Counted from the first letter of the stretch, positions 26,054 to 35,958 are shown. The stretch is DNA of 64,000 nt from Neobacillus sp. OS1-2 (GCF_030915505.1 NZ_CP133265.1:4306001-4370000), one strand, 5' to 3'. The notes: generated by a model from the letters alone, not told the origin. A program made the numbers and translations.

Positions 26054-26935
26054 ATGTTGATTCTTCAGTTACTTATTTCCGGAATATTATTAGGTGGAGT
26101 TTATATTTTAGCTAGTATTGGGTTAACACTCATTTTTGGAGTAGCGAAGGTAGTCAATTTTGCGCATGGAGAAATCCTCATGCTGGGGATGTACCTAACG
26201 TATTGGTTCTATACCTTATTTAATCTCGATCCAACCTTTTCTATTATTTTAATCGTACCTATATTCTTTTTAATTGGGACGTTAATGTATATGTTTGTTA
26301 TTAGACCTTCCCTAAATGCACCAGAATTAACGCAGGTGTTTGCGACGCTAGGGTTATCAATCCTTTTGCAAAATTTAGCATTAACCCTTTGGGGGGCGGA
26401 TTACCGAACAGTAAAAACATTCTACTCAGACACTGTTTTTACGTTAGGTCCTGATATTAGTATAAGTGTTTCTAGATTAGTAGCTTTTGTGACTTCCTTG
26501 ATAATCTTAGCGATTCTAATCCTTTTTCTTAATAAAACGTACATTGGAAAAGCCATTCAAGCAGTATCACAAGATCGCTCAGCAGCCATGTTGATGGGAA
26601 TTAGTGTAAAGAAAATTTATATGGTCGCAGTAGGAATAGGATGTGCATGTGCGGGATTGGCTGGAGCACTTCTTATTCCACAATATTATGCATTTCCAAC
26701 AGCTGGTGTATCATTTATTCTGATATCTTTTGTTGTGGTCGTTCTAGGCGGCATTGGAAGCATCCCTGGAGCTATCGTCGGGGGAATATTGGTTGGCTTA
26801 CTAGAATCGATTACAGGGCTTTTTGTTCCGGAATTAAAGGAAGCTTCTTATTTTATCTTCTTTATTATTATCCTAATAATTAGACCATATGGATTATTTG
26901 GCGTAAAAGGGTCAGAACAGGAGGGTGCTCGATGA
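26054..26935 (+). CDS. livH: Branched-chain amino acid-type ABC permease (LivH family)
   Basis: 293-residue permease of the hydrophobic amino-acid transport (HAAT) class: 'ILLGGVYILASIGLTLIFGV', 'VNFAHGEILMLGMY' and 'VVVLGGIGSIPGAIVGGILVGLLES' are diagnostic. Starts 6 bases after the amidohydrolase-fold paralogue and overlaps livM by 4 bases. Liv-type systems import many substrates besides leucine (amides, urea, aromatic acids). Embedded in a catabolic operon, this one most likely imports the pathway substrate. Confidence 0.92.
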   Translation: MLILQLLISGILLGGVYILASIGLTLIFGVAKVVNFAHGEILMLGMYLTYWFYTLFNLDPTFSIILIVPIFFLIGTLMYMFVIRPSLNAPELTQVFATLGLSILLQNLALTLWGADYRTVKTFYSDTVFTLGPDISISVSRLVAFVTSLIILAILILFLNKTYIGKAIQAVSQDRSAAMLMGISVKKIYMVAVGIGCACAGLAGALLIPQYYAFPTAGVSFILISFVVVVLGGIGSIPGAIVGGILVGLLESITGLFVPELKEASYFIFFIIILIIRPYGLFGVKGSEQEGAR

Positions 26936-27930
26936 AAACTAAAAATATGACTTTACTATTCATCCTTATAGCTGCGACCTTTTTGCTGCCATATATAACT
27001 ACCAATGAATTTTACATTCATGTCTTAACAACGGTGTTTGTATATGCGGGTCTTGCAAGCAGTTGGAATATTCTTGGGGGTTACGCAGGCCAATTATCCC
27101 TAGGGCATACAGCCTTCTTTGGAATAGGAGCCTATACCTCAACATTACTCTATGTTTATTTAGGGGTTTCACCATGGATTGGGATGCTTGCTGGTGGACT
27201 ATTAGCAGTACTTGTTAGTTTTCTCACGCTGTATCCAAGTTTTCGTCTTCGTGGGGTATTCTTCGCAATGGTAACGATTTCTATCGGGGAAGTCATTAGG
27301 ATATTATTTGTATATTTTAGAAACAAAACAACCATTCCATATGGGGTAACCATTAACTATGAACCTTCTTTCTCAAATATGATCTTTGATGGTCCGACCG
27401 GTTACTTCAACCTTAGTTTAGTTTACCTTATTTTAATCATGGTTATTTCATGGAAAATAAAACATAGTCGTCTTGGGTTCTTTCTGAATGCATTAAAAGA
27501 AAATGATGATGCAGCCCAGGCGCTTGGAGTTCCAACGAGCAAATCTAAATTTTATGCCCTTGCCATCAGTGCGTTTTTTACAGCCATTGGTGGAACGATT
27601 ATGATCCAAAATATTCTATATATTGAACCTGAAAGTGTTTTTGCTTCCACGATTTCTACCGAACTTGCCCTAATTTCTATCATTGGAGGAATTGGTACTG
27701 TAGCTGGACCTGTAATTGGAGCAGTAATTATTATTCCGTTGGGGGAATTATTAAGAGCATTGTTTAGTAGCTCTATTCAGGGCCTTCACCTTGTCATCTA
27801 TGGTGTCCTATTAATGGTGGTAGTGTTAAAAAATCCAAATGGAATAATGGGATTCATTTCCTCTTTCAAGAATAAAAGAAAGAAAAAAATGGAAATGAAA
27901 AGTGAGGAGGTATCCAGTGTTAAAGGTTAA
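26932..27930 (+). CDS. livM: Branched-chain amino acid-type ABC permease (LivM family)
   Basis: 332 residues, about eight to nine helices, with 'GGYAGQLSLGHTAFFGIGAYTS', the LivM signature, and 'ISIIGGIGTVAGPVIGAVIIIPLGE'. The C-terminus is Lys-rich ('KNKRKKKMEMK'). ATGA overlap with livH and a 14-base overlap with livG show tight translational coupling. Confidence 0.92.
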   Translation: MKTKNMTLLFILIAATFLLPYITTNEFYIHVLTTVFVYAGLASSWNILGGYAGQLSLGHTAFFGIGAYTSTLLYVYLGVSPWIGMLAGGLLAVLVSFLTLYPSFRLRGVFFAMVTISIGEVIRILFVYFRNKTTIPYGVTINYEPSFSNMIFDGPTGYFNLSLVYLILIMVISWKIKHSRLGFFLNALKENDDAAQALGVPTSKSKFYALAISAFFTAIGGTIMIQNILYIEPESVFASTISTELALISIIGGIGTVAGPVIGAVIIIPLGELLRALFSSSIQGLHLVIYGVLLMVVVLKNPNGIMGFISSFKNKRKKKMEMKSEEVSSVKG

Positions 27931-28633
27931 TAATCTTGTTAAAAATTTTGGTGGCTTACAAGTCACAAAAAACGTTAGTTTTGAAGTGAAGGAAGGAGAA
28001 ATTTTGGGGATTATTGGCCCAAATGGTGCGGGTAAGACCACCTTATTTAATCAAATTTTCGGATTTATTAAGCCCGATAGTGGATCAATCCAATTTAAAG
28101 GTCATTCGATTGAGAAAAGTTCTCCTAAGTATATTTGCAAGCTTGGGATTGGAAGGACATTTCAAGTCGCCCAACCCTTTCCCAATATGTCGGTTCTTGA
28201 GAATGTTATGGTCGGCAGCCTATTAAGGACGAAATCAATAAAGGTGGCTAGGGAAAAAGCAATGGAAGTGTTGGACTTTGTTCAACTCAATGTGGCTTAT
28301 GATACTCCTTCATCGAACCTAACCATCTCTGACCGAAAAAGATTAGAGGTAGCAAAAGCTCTTGCAACAGAACCTGAGTTAATTCTATTGGATGAAGTGA
28401 TGGCAGGTTTAAATCCAACAGGGGTAAAAGAGTTTATCAATCTCATTTTTGAATTAAAAAAACGGGGAACAAGCGTTTTAATTATTGAGCATATTATGGA
28501 AGCCATGATGACTTTATCCGATAGGATTCTTGTTCTGAACTATGGAGAAGAAATATTAACTGGAAAACCTGAAGAAGTTGCAAATAATCCAAAGGTTATT
28601 GAGGCCTACTTGGGGGATGAAATCCATGCTTGA
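27917..28633 (+). CDS. livG: ABC transporter ATPase, LivG family
   Basis: 238-residue ATPase: Walker A 'GPNGAGKTT', Q-loop 'RTFQVAQPF', Walker B 'LILLDEVMAGLN', H-loop 'IEHIMEAM'. The signature is 'LTISDRKRLEVAKAL', i.e. LTISD instead of LSGG or LSYGQ, a noticeable departure seen in some LivG proteins. Start GTG 27917 lies 6 bases after GAGGAGG; the GTG at 27902 would include that site. Works with LivF as heterodimer. Confidence 0.9.
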   Translation: MLKVNNLVKNFGGLQVTKNVSFEVKEGEILGIIGPNGAGKTTLFNQIFGFIKPDSGSIQFKGHSIEKSSPKYICKLGIGRTFQVAQPFPNMSVLENVMVGSLLRTKSIKVAREKAMEVLDFVQLNVAYDTPSSNLTISDRKRLEVAKALATEPELILLDEVMAGLNPTGVKEFINLIFELKKRGTSVLIIEHIMEAMMTLSDRILVLNYGEEILTGKPEEVANNPKVIEAYLGDEIHA

Positions 28634-29330
28634 TGTAAGGAATATCGATGTGTTTTATGGGGATGTTCAGGTGCTCTTTGGCGTATCTTTACAGGTTAGG
28701 CCTAGTGAAATAGTGGCATTAGTTGGTGCCAATGCAGCTGGGAAATCAACCACGTTAAAAACCATTTCTGGTTTGTTAAAACCCAAAAATGGCGAAATAT
28801 TTTTTCGTGATCAACCACTTCATAAGATGGAATCTGACAAAATTGTTGATTCAGGAATCATTCATGTTCCCGAAGGAAGGAGGTTATTTCCAAGATTATC
28901 GGTTGAAGCAAATTTAGAATTAGGATCGTTTTCAAAACGAGCAAGAGCAAAAGCACAAGAAAATTTGAAAAAAATGTATGAAATTTTCCCACGCTTATAT
29001 GATCGGAAAGATCAATTAACAGGATCATTAAGTGGTGGGGAGCAACAGATGTGTGCCATTGCCAGAGGTCTGATGGCAATGCCAGAGGTTCTAATGCTTG
29101 ATGAAACATCTTTAGGACTATCACCATTGTTAGTAAAACATACAATAAAGACCATTAAGGATATAAATGAACTAGGCACCACCATCCTTCTTATTGATCA
29201 AAATGTAAATTATGCATTACAAATCGCACATAGAGCGTATGTACTGGAAAATGGAAGAATGGTTATGCAGGGTGATGGAAACTCTTTATTAGAAGATCCG
29301 TATCTAAAAAAGGCCTATTTAGGTATTTAA
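28626..29330 (+). CDS. livF: ABC transporter ATPase, LivF family
   Basis: 234-residue second ATPase: Walker A variant 'GANAAGKST', 'HVPEGRRLFPRLSVEANLELG' (LivF-typical), signature 'LSGGEQQMCAIARGLM', Walker B 'VLMLDETSLGLS', and switch 'IDQN' in place of the usual His. ATG 28626 overlaps the livG stop by 8 bases; ATG 28617 is an alternative without spacing to a ribosome binding site. Confidence 0.9.
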   Translation: MLDVRNIDVFYGDVQVLFGVSLQVRPSEIVALVGANAAGKSTTLKTISGLLKPKNGEIFFRDQPLHKMESDKIVDSGIIHVPEGRRLFPRLSVEANLELGSFSKRARAKAQENLKKMYEIFPRLYDRKDQLTGSLSGGEQQMCAIARGLMAMPEVLMLDETSLGLSPLLVKHTIKTIKDINELGTTILLIDQNVNYALQIAHRAYVLENGRMVMQGDGNSLLEDPYLKKAYLGI

Positions 29331-29355
29331 TGAAAGTTATTAAAGGGGGAGCTAT

Positions 29356-30639
29356 ATGAAAAAGAAGTTAAGTATTTTAGTACTTATATCAATTATGATC
29401 CTAGGATTATTTGGATGTTCAACCAGTTCAAGTTCTGACAGTAATTCGAAAGATGCTGCAAAAATTGGCGTCATTCTGCCACTCAGCGGTCCTCTTGCAC
29501 AACTTGGTAATGACGTAATGCGTGGATTTGAGATTGCTAAGGATATCGCAAATGAAGAAGATGGTGTATTAGGGAAAAAAGTAGAATTTGCTGTGGCGGA
29601 TGCCCCAGATTCTAATTCAGCCACTTCTTCTGCCAATCGATTGATTCAAAACGACAAGGTTAGTGTAATTGCAGGTTCTTATTCCAGTGCCATTTCGTTT
29701 GCTGCCAGTCAGGTAGCTGAAAGAAATAAGGTAGTTTATTGGGAACAAGGCGCCGTAGCAGATGATATTACCTCTCGTGGATTTAAATATTTATTTAGAT
29801 TGATTTACCCAGCGTCAGATTTGGGAAGAGCTGCAGCTGACTACCTAGTGAAAGAAGTTAGCCCGAAATTGAACATGAAAAATGAAGATATTAAAGTTGC
29901 AATTGTCCACGAAGATTCTTCTTATGGAACCATGGTAGCAAAAGGTGCCACTGAAGTTGTGAACAAAGCAGGCATGAAATTAGTAGCTACAGAAGCATAT
30001 AGCTATAAAACGAATGACCTTTCTTCTACTGTTTCTAAGTTAAAATCATTACAACCAGATGTGGTGATTGCTTGCCAATATACAGCTGACGGTATTTTAT
30101 TTTGGCGTCAAGCAAAAGAGGCTGGGTTGAACCTAAAAGCCTTTATCGGCAATGGAGGAGCGCATAATATTCCTGATTTTGCAGCAGCGGTTGGAGACGA
30201 AGCAAATGGTATTTTTAATGCCGGTACTTCATCTAATTTTAATACGAATGGATTAAATGATGATGCGAAGAAACTGTATAAAGAGTTCCAAGATCGTTAT
30301 GCATCAAAATATAAAGGAAAGACCCCTTCCGCGCATGCAGCAATGGGCTTTAATGCGATGTACCTATTATTGAAAGAAGTAATACCTGAAGCCGGTTCCT
30401 TAAAGCCAGAAAAGATTAGAGAAGCAGCATTAGCAATGGATAAGCCGATTGGATCAACAATTGTTGGCTGGGGCGTTAAATTTGATCCGAAGACTCAAAA
30501 TAATACACTATCTTTTCCTATGATTGACCAGTGGCAAAAACAAAAAGTAGTAACTATTTTTCCGAAAGAGTTTGGATTAACAGATAAGGTAACTATTCCT
30601 CTACCTGAATGGGGTAACAGGGCAAATGTAGGGGAATAA
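29356..30639 (+). CDS. Liv-type substrate-binding lipoprotein
   Basis: 427-residue extracellular binding protein of the Peripla_BP_6 (LivJ/AmiC-like) family. Signal with lipobox GLFGC, Cys21, Ser-rich linker, then 'IGVILPLSGPLAQLGNDVMRGFEIA', 'VIAGSYSSAISFAASQVAER' and 'TEAYSYKTNDLSSTVSKLKS'. AAAGGGGGAG precedes the ATG. Last gene of the operon, followed by a strong terminator. It determines specificity of the importer, so its ligand would reveal the pathway substrate. Confidence 0.92.
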   Translation: MKKKLSILVLISIMILGLFGCSTSSSSDSNSKDAAKIGVILPLSGPLAQLGNDVMRGFEIAKDIANEEDGVLGKKVEFAVADAPDSNSATSSANRLIQNDKVSVIAGSYSSAISFAASQVAERNKVVYWEQGAVADDITSRGFKYLFRLIYPASDLGRAAADYLVKEVSPKLNMKNEDIKVAIVHEDSSYGTMVAKGATEVVNKAGMKLVATEAYSYKTNDLSSTVSKLKSLQPDVVIACQYTADGILFWRQAKEAGLNLKAFIGNGGAHNIPDFAAAVGDEANGIFNAGTSSNFNTNGLNDDAKKLYKEFQDRYASKYKGKTPSAHAAMGFNAMYLLLKEVIPEAGSLKPEKIREAALAMDKPIGSTIVGWGVKFDPKTQNNTLSFPMIDQWQKQKVVTIFPKEFGLTDKVTIPLPEWGNRANVGE

Positions 30640-30707
30640 TAGAGTAGATGGTTCTTTTTAAGGATAAGTCACATTCAATAATATAAGTCCAAAAAACGAT
30701 AGACTTA

Positions 30708-30762
30708 AAAGAACCTATTTTTGAATAAATTCTTTCAGAAATAGGTTCTTTATTATTTTTTT
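30708..30762 (+). terminator. Intrinsic terminator after the liv operon
   Basis: AAAGAACCTATTT (30708-30720) and AAATAGGTTCTTT (30739-30751) pair perfectly, followed by ATTATTTTTTT. The rest of the 328-base spacer holds only the next promoter. Confidence 0.88.
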
Positions 30763-30874
30763 ATTTACTCAATATTATTAACCGATCCTATGAATCTACT
30801 AAATGCGTTTGGGCAAATCCATATTTCGGGAGGAAGACAATTAATAAAATATTTCAAAAAATCCAAATAATAAA

Positions 30875-30903
30875 TTGACACCGTTTTCATAAGGGAGTAT
30901 TAT
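30875..30903 (+). promoter_or_regulatory. SigA-type promoter of the SDR-to-PRISE operon
   Basis: TTGACA (30875-30880), 17-base spacer beginning CCGTTTTCAT, TATTAT (30898-30903). The spacer start is nearly the same as in the 23.2-kb promoter, with a weaker cre-like match (TGACACCGTTTTCA). Confidence 0.75.
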
Positions 30904-30909
30904 TTGTAC

Positions 30910-30946
30910 ATACCGAAATGCGTAATTCAATTCCGCTATGCGGAAT
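30910..30946. promoter_or_regulatory. Tandem 17-bp operators, copy 2 (probably IclR)
   Basis: ATACCGAAATGCGTAAT (30910-30926) and ATTCCGCTATGCGGAAT (30930-30946), again 20 bases apart and 6 bases after the -10. With copy 1 the consensus is ATWCCGNWWTGYGKAAT. Flanking sequence is otherwise different, so the conservation is functional rather than a simple recent duplication. Confidence 0.78.
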
Positions 30947-30967
30947 TAAAAGAGAGGGTGAATGTAA

Positions 30968-31729
30968 GTGGAGTCACACAAAAAAATTGCACTTGTCACA
31001 GGCGCTGCTCAAGGAATTGGCTTAGCAATTGCAGAACGCTTGGCCAAAGATGGGGCATTGGTAGTTTTGACAGATATGCTTTCTGATAAATTGGAACAGG
31101 AGACATATCGATTGAAAGAACAAGGATTACTAGCTGAATACATGGAATTGGATGTCAGCAATGAATCAAATGTTAAGAATGTTATTTCAACGATTAGCGA
31201 TAGGTATGAGCGCCTAGATATTTTGGTTAATAATGCAGGAATATCACCTAAGGTAAATGGAGTAAGAACAAAAATTATTGATACTTCATTGGAAGAATGG
31301 AATAAAGTTTTGCAAGTAAACTTAACGGGTGCATTTTTGTGCACTCGTGAAGCATTACCCTTGATGATATCAAATAACTGGGGAAGGGTAGTAAACATGG
31401 CTTCCCAAGCAGCCAGAACTTTTAGTCGAGTGTCTGGAACGCACTATGCTGCAAGTAAAAGTGGATTAATTGCCTTTACTCGTAATCTAGCAGCTGAATA
31501 TGGAACACACGGGATTACAGCTAACTGCATTGCACCAGGACGAATCATTACACCAATGGCAGCGGTAGTATCTCAAGAAAAAAATCTTGAGTTTGCAAAA
31601 TTGTCGGCAGTTGGCAGGTTAGGTACTACTGGGGAAGTGGCAGCGGCTGTCTCATTCTTATGTTCTGAAGAAGCTGGCTATATCACTGGTTCAACATTAG
31701 ATGTGAATGGCGGGACTTTCATGAACTAA
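30968..31729 (+). CDS. Short-chain dehydrogenase/reductase (classical SDR)
   Basis: 253-residue NAD(P)-dependent SDR: cofactor loop 'TGAAQGIGLA', acidic 'LTDML' after the second strand suggesting NAD, 'DILVNNAGIS', catalytic Ser in 'VVNMASQAA', Tyr-x3-Lys in 'THYAASKSG', and C-terminal 'YITGSTLDVNGGT'. GTG 30968 sits 7 bases after GAGAGGGTG. First gene behind operator copy 2. Probably oxidises a hydroxyl of the pathway intermediate. Confidence 0.92.
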   Translation: MESHKKIALVTGAAQGIGLAIAERLAKDGALVVLTDMLSDKLEQETYRLKEQGLLAEYMELDVSNESNVKNVISTISDRYERLDILVNNAGISPKVNGVRTKIIDTSLEEWNKVLQVNLTGAFLCTREALPLMISNNWGRVVNMASQAARTFSRVSGTHYAASKSGLIAFTRNLAAEYGTHGITANCIAPGRIITPMAAVVSQEKNLEFAKLSAVGRLGTTGEVAAAVSFLCSEEAGYITGSTLDVNGGTFMN

Positions 31730-31762
31730 CAAAATATAGACAATGAAAGGGTGGAAGGAAAA

Positions 31763-32740
31763 TTGAAGGCTATTCTTGTAGAAGATAAAAACCAAGACCT
31801 GTATATAGGTGATGTGAGAGATCCAATCCTAAAGGATGGGGAATTACTCGTAAAAGTGAAAGCAACCGCCATTAATCGTGCAGACATCTTGCAGCGAAAA
31901 GGCTTATATCCACCACCACCTGGTGCATCAACGATTATCGGGTTGGAGATGTCTGGTGTGGTAGAGAAAGTAGGGGGCGGGGTTAAAGGATGGAAAGAAG
32001 GGGATCGTATTCATGCCTTATTACCTGGTGGTGGATATGCTGAGAAGGTGGTTATTCCTGCAGATATGGGAATGAGAATACCTGATGGGCTTACTTTTGA
32101 AGAAGCAGCTGCCATTCCTGAAGCATTTCTGACAGCCTATTTAAACCTTATTGTATTGGGCAATTTGAAATCAGGTGAACATGTTCTTATACATGCTGGA
32201 GCTAGTGGTGTTGGGACAGCAGCAATTCAGATTGCTACGGAAATCGGAGCTACAAGCATTGTAACAGCTGGATCTTCGGAGAAATTGGACCGATGCTCCG
32301 CCCTAGGGGCAAACTTCACAGTTAACTATAAGGAGGATGATTTCTCAAACAAAGTTCATGATGTAACAAAAGGAAGCGGTGTTCAGGTAATTCTAGATTT
32401 TGTTGGTGCTTCCTATTGGGAATCAAATTTGCAGTCAATCGGGATTGATGGCAGATGGATATTTGTGGGATCCCTAGGTGGACGGGAACTAACAAATGCA
32501 AATTTAGGTCCATTTCTTCAAAAGAGGATAAACTTTATCGGTTCAACTCTTAGGTCTAGGAGCACACCCTTTAAGATTGAATTAACACGGAAGTTTGAGG
32601 AATTTTCAAAGGAAAGATTTAAAAATAGGAAACTAGCTCCCATTATTGATTGTGTTTACAACTGGCAAGATGTAGCTCTAGCCCATCAGTATATGGCTGA
32701 AAATCGGAATATCGGGAAAATAGTTTTGAAAGTAGAGTAA
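31763..32740 (+). CDS. Quinone oxidoreductase-like MDR protein
   Basis: Zinc-free medium-chain reductase of the zeta-crystallin/PIG3 type, about 325 residues, with 'AINRADILQRKGLYPPPPG', 'HAGASGVGTAAIQIA' (NADPH loop) and 'VILDFVGASYWESNLQ'. No zinc ligands. TTG 31763 ('KAILVEDKNQD') is preferred by alignment with the paralogue at 54988; GTG 31751 is possible. Likely reduces an enone or quinone in the pathway. It is a close relative of the gene at 54988-55962 ('EEAAAIPE', 'DFIGASYW'). Confidence 0.87.
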   Translation: MKAILVEDKNQDLYIGDVRDPILKDGELLVKVKATAINRADILQRKGLYPPPPGASTIIGLEMSGVVEKVGGGVKGWKEGDRIHALLPGGGYAEKVVIPADMGMRIPDGLTFEEAAAIPEAFLTAYLNLIVLGNLKSGEHVLIHAGASGVGTAAIQIATEIGATSIVTAGSSEKLDRCSALGANFTVNYKEDDFSNKVHDVTKGSGVQVILDFVGASYWESNLQSIGIDGRWIFVGSLGGRELTNANLGPFLQKRINFIGSTLRSRSTPFKIELTRKFEEFSKERFKNRKLAPIIDCVYNWQDVALAHQYMAENRNIGKIVLKVE

Positions 32741-32752
32741 GGAGGAATTGCC

Positions 32753-34189
32753 ATGATTGATAGTTTAACGAAAAAAAAATTACTGATTCAAGGACAATGG
32801 GTAGAAACACAGGAATATAAAAGTCTCATTTCACCCTATTCTGGTGAAATCATTGGTGAAATCCCAGTAGCCTCACATGAAGATCTAGAATTAGCCATCC
32901 AATCTGCTTACAAGGCAAAAAACATTATGGCAAAAATGCCTGCCCATCAACGTGCTATGATTCTTGAAAATCTAGTTACCTTATTAACAGAAAGGGCAGA
33001 AGAAGCATCTGAGATCATTGCTGTCGAAGCTGCGAAACCAATTGGAGCCGCTCGAATTGAGGTAACCCGGACGATTCAAACCTATAAATTTGCGGCTGAA
33101 GAAGCTAAGCGAATAAATGGAGAGACGATATCACTAGATGCTGCACCAGGAGGGGAAGGAAGGTTAGCCTATACAATACATGAACCAATAGGCGTAGTCG
33201 GTGCCATAACCCCTTTTAACTTTCCTATGAATCTAGTTGCTCATAAGCTTGGCCCAGCTATCGCTTCGGGAAATACTATTGTACTGAAACCAGCTTCTCA
33301 AACCCCTTTATCTGCATTTTTTATAGGAGAATTACTACAAAAGGCTGGACTACCTGATGGAGCACTAAATATTATAACTGGAAGTGGCAGTGTAATAGGA
33401 GACAAGATTGTAACAGATAAGCGTATTAATATGATTACTTTTACTGGAAGTCCTACTGTGGGAATTAATATTAGAAATAAAGCAGGTTTGAAGCGGGTTA
33501 CCCTAGAACTCGGATCGAACTCAGCTGCAATTATTGATAAAGGTGTAGATATAAATAAAATTATTCAGCGATGTGTATCGGGAGCATTTTCATTTCAAGG
33601 TCAAGTATGTATTTCCCTCCAGCGGATATATGTGCATGAAGATGAATATGAAGCATTTCTATCTAAATTCGTCACCGAAACAAAAAAATTGAAATTAGGA
33701 GATCCAAGGGATTCCTCTACGGATGTATCAGCCCTCATCCATCCAAGCGAAACAGAACGGGTAATAGGATGGATCCAAGAGGCTAAATCACTTGGTGCAA
33801 AAGTAGTAACAGGTGGTTTGGTCGAAGGAGGCGTACTTCAGCCAACTGTTCTTGTTGAGGTCAACCCGGAATTAAAAGTCTCCTGTCAGGAGGTTTTTGG
33901 ACCCGTGGTGATTATTGATAAGTTCAGTTCAATTGATCAGGCTATTGATAAGGTAAATGACTCACGTTTTGGTCTTCAAGCGGGAGTTTATACCGGGAAT
34001 ATCCATACTGCCCTTGATGCTGTCGATAAACTACATGTTGGCGGGGTTATGATCAATGATATCCCAACATTCAGAGTTGACCAAATGCCTTATGGTGGAG
34101 TGAAAGAAAGTGGAATGGGCCGTGAAGGGATAAAATATGCAATTGAAGAAATGACAGAACTTAAGCTGGTTGTATTGAATAGAAATTAA
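32753..34189 (+). CDS. NAD(P)-dependent aldehyde dehydrogenase
   Basis: 478 residues, ALDH superfamily. 'TPFNFPMNL' with Asn155, 'LKPASQTP' with Lys179, 'TFTGSPTVG', general-base Glu252 in 'LELGSNSA', catalytic Cys286 in 'FQGQVC' and 'EVFGPVV' are all present. Closest in style to lactaldehyde or semialdehyde dehydrogenases, but substrate is not defined. Strong AAGGAGG 12 bases after the preceding stop. It would oxidise the aldehyde left after C-C cleavage by the next enzyme. Confidence 0.92.
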   Translation: MIDSLTKKKLLIQGQWVETQEYKSLISPYSGEIIGEIPVASHEDLELAIQSAYKAKNIMAKMPAHQRAMILENLVTLLTERAEEASEIIAVEAAKPIGAARIEVTRTIQTYKFAAEEAKRINGETISLDAAPGGEGRLAYTIHEPIGVVGAITPFNFPMNLVAHKLGPAIASGNTIVLKPASQTPLSAFFIGELLQKAGLPDGALNIITGSGSVIGDKIVTDKRINMITFTGSPTVGINIRNKAGLKRVTLELGSNSAAIIDKGVDINKIIQRCVSGAFSFQGQVCISLQRIYVHEDEYEAFLSKFVTETKKLKLGDPRDSSTDVSALIHPSETERVIGWIQEAKSLGAKVVTGGLVEGGVLQPTVLVEVNPELKVSCQEVFGPVVIIDKFSSIDQAIDKVNDSRFGLQAGVYTGNIHTALDAVDKLHVGGVMINDIPTFRVDQMPYGGVKESGMGREGIKYAIEEMTELKLVVLNRN

Positions 34190-34212
34190 TAACTATAGAA
34201 AGAGGAGATAAA

Positions 34213-35958
34213 ATGATGACAAATTTAACAGAAGCGAATAAGGAAATTGAAATTTCAAAAAAAGAATTAACAAATGCACAGAGGTTTGCTCTTGCTTTAA
34301 AACGTAACGGCGTTAAGTATATCTTTGGCCAAAGTAATCCGCAAACGATTATGCTGGCATGTTCAGATCTCGGGATTAAACAAATCGGGTTTAGACAGGA
34401 AAATGCAGGTTCTTACATGGCTCAAGCATATGCTATGTGCTCCGGGACTGTACCTGTTGTGGCAGCCCAAAATGGACCAGCCGCGACATTATTAGTACCA
34501 GGTTTAGCTGAATGTTTAAAAGCATCTCATCCGGTCGTTGCCCTTGTAGATGAGGTGCCAATCGCTGAAGAGGAAAAAAACTCATTCCAAGAGATTGACC
34601 ATCTAAAGCTATTTTCGGGAGTAGCAAAATGGGTAAAAAAGGTTCCATCCGAAGCACGAATTGAAGATTATGTAGATATGGCTTTCACAGCTGCCGCAAG
34701 TGGAAGACCAGGACCAGCAGTCTTGCTCTGTCCTAAAGATTTAACCTTTGATATGACGAAAAATCCTGTAAGAACTGAGAGAAAGGCATGTTTATCCAAT
34801 TATCCTTTAGATAGAACCATCGCCGACCTAGAAAAAATTGAAGAAGCGGCAGAATTGCTAGTAAACGCCGAGCGTCCATTTATTTATGCTGGGGGAGGGG
34901 TCATTTCCTCAGGTGCTAATGATGAACTTCGCCAAATTCAAGAGGAATGTTCGATTCCTGTAGCAACAACGACCATGGGAAAAGGTTCAGTAGATGAAGA
35001 ACATCCTTTAACCCTTGGACCCATCGGTTACTATATGGGAAAGGGTGGAGCTACAAAATATTTAAAAACAATGGTTCAAGAGGCCGATGTTATCTTATTA
35101 GTTGGAAACCGAACCAATCAGAATGGAACAGACTCATGGAACTTATTACCGAGAGATGCAAAATTTATTCATATCGATATTGACCCTACGGAAATTGGTA
35201 GAAACTATGAAGCACTGAGATTAGCAGGAGATGCGAAGTTAACATTAGCAGCTTTAAAACATGCCCTTTTACGAAGAAACTTGGAAAAAAGAGAGAAAAT
35301 TCGTCCTATGATTAAAGAAACGATTTCAAAAGCTAGAATTGCACATAGGGAAGAAGCGGCTCAAATTCAAAGCTCAGACCAATCACCGATTAAAGTAGAA
35401 AGATTTTTAGCAGAGCTAGATAAACAATTAACCGACGAACATATTATTGTCGCGGACGCAAGCTTTTCATCAGTTTGGTTGGCGAATTATATAACAGCAA
35501 AAGGAAATCGGAAATTTATCTTTCCTAGAGGAATAGCTGGTCTCGGGTGGGGGCTTCCTATGGCAATGGGTGCAAAGGTAGCAAAACCTGATAGAAAGGT
35601 TTTTTGTCTTACAGGCGATGGAGGCTTCGCTCATGTATGGAGTGAACTAGAAACGTGTAAGCGGCATGGAATTGAAGTGGTGGTTGCAGTCATTAACAAT
35701 GAAATACTTGCCTATCAAAAATTGGCAGAGCAGGCACGTTGGGGAAGAAATACAAATGCTTGCGAGCTTACAGCTGTAGATCATGCGAAAGTTGCAGAAG
35801 CATGTGGAGTAAAAGGTATTAGAGTAAGTTCACCAGGTAAAATAACAGAAGCATTGAATGATGCATTTACGAGCAAAGGCTCTGTTGTTATCGATTTGAT
35901 TTCAGACCCTGCATCTATACCTCCTCTGCCATTTTTAAGTGTTTTAGAAAACGTATAA
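34213..35958 (+). CDS. Thiamine diphosphate-dependent enzyme (acetolactate synthase-like)
   Basis: 581 residues with three-domain POX/ALS layout. Cofactor-activating Glu63 in 'GFRQENAGSYMA', central domain 'RPFIYAGGGVISSGA', and ThDP/Mg motif 'GDGGFAHVWSELETCKRHG...NN' near residue 470. The family includes acetolactate synthase, cyclohexane-1,2-dione hydrolase and oxalyl-CoA decarboxylase. No small regulatory subunit gene is nearby, arguing for a catabolic lyase or decarboxylase rather than amino-acid synthesis. AGAGGAG precedes the ATG. Confidence 0.9.
   Translation: MMTNLTEANKEIEISKKELTNAQRFALALKRNGVKYIFGQSNPQTIMLACSDLGIKQIGFRQENAGSYMAQAYAMCSGTVPVVAAQNGPAATLLVPGLAECLKASHPVVALVDEVPIAEEEKNSFQEIDHLKLFSGVAKWVKKVPSEARIEDYVDMAFTAAASGRPGPAVLLCPKDLTFDMTKNPVRTERKACLSNYPLDRTIADLEKIEEAAELLVNAERPFIYAGGGVISSGANDELRQIQEECSIPVATTTMGKGSVDEEHPLTLGPIGYYMGKGGATKYLKTMVQEADVILLVGNRTNQNGTDSWNLLPRDAKFIHIDIDPTEIGRNYEALRLAGDAKLTLAALKHALLRRNLEKREKIRPMIKETISKARIAHREEAAQIQSSDQSPIKVERFLAELDKQLTDEHIIVADASFSSVWLANYITAKGNRKFIFPRGIAGLGWGLPMAMGAKVAKPDRKVFCLTGDGGFAHVWSELETCKRHGIEVVVAVINNEILAYQKLAEQARWGRNTNACELTAVDHAKVAEACGVKGIRVSSPGKITEALNDAFTSKGSVVIDLISDPASIPPLPFLSVLENV

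Noticed and set aside
34213..35958. Biosynthetic acetolactate synthase IlvB
   Set aside because: No small subunit or other ilv/leu genes nearby; it sits in a catabolic operon behind a repressor-type operator.
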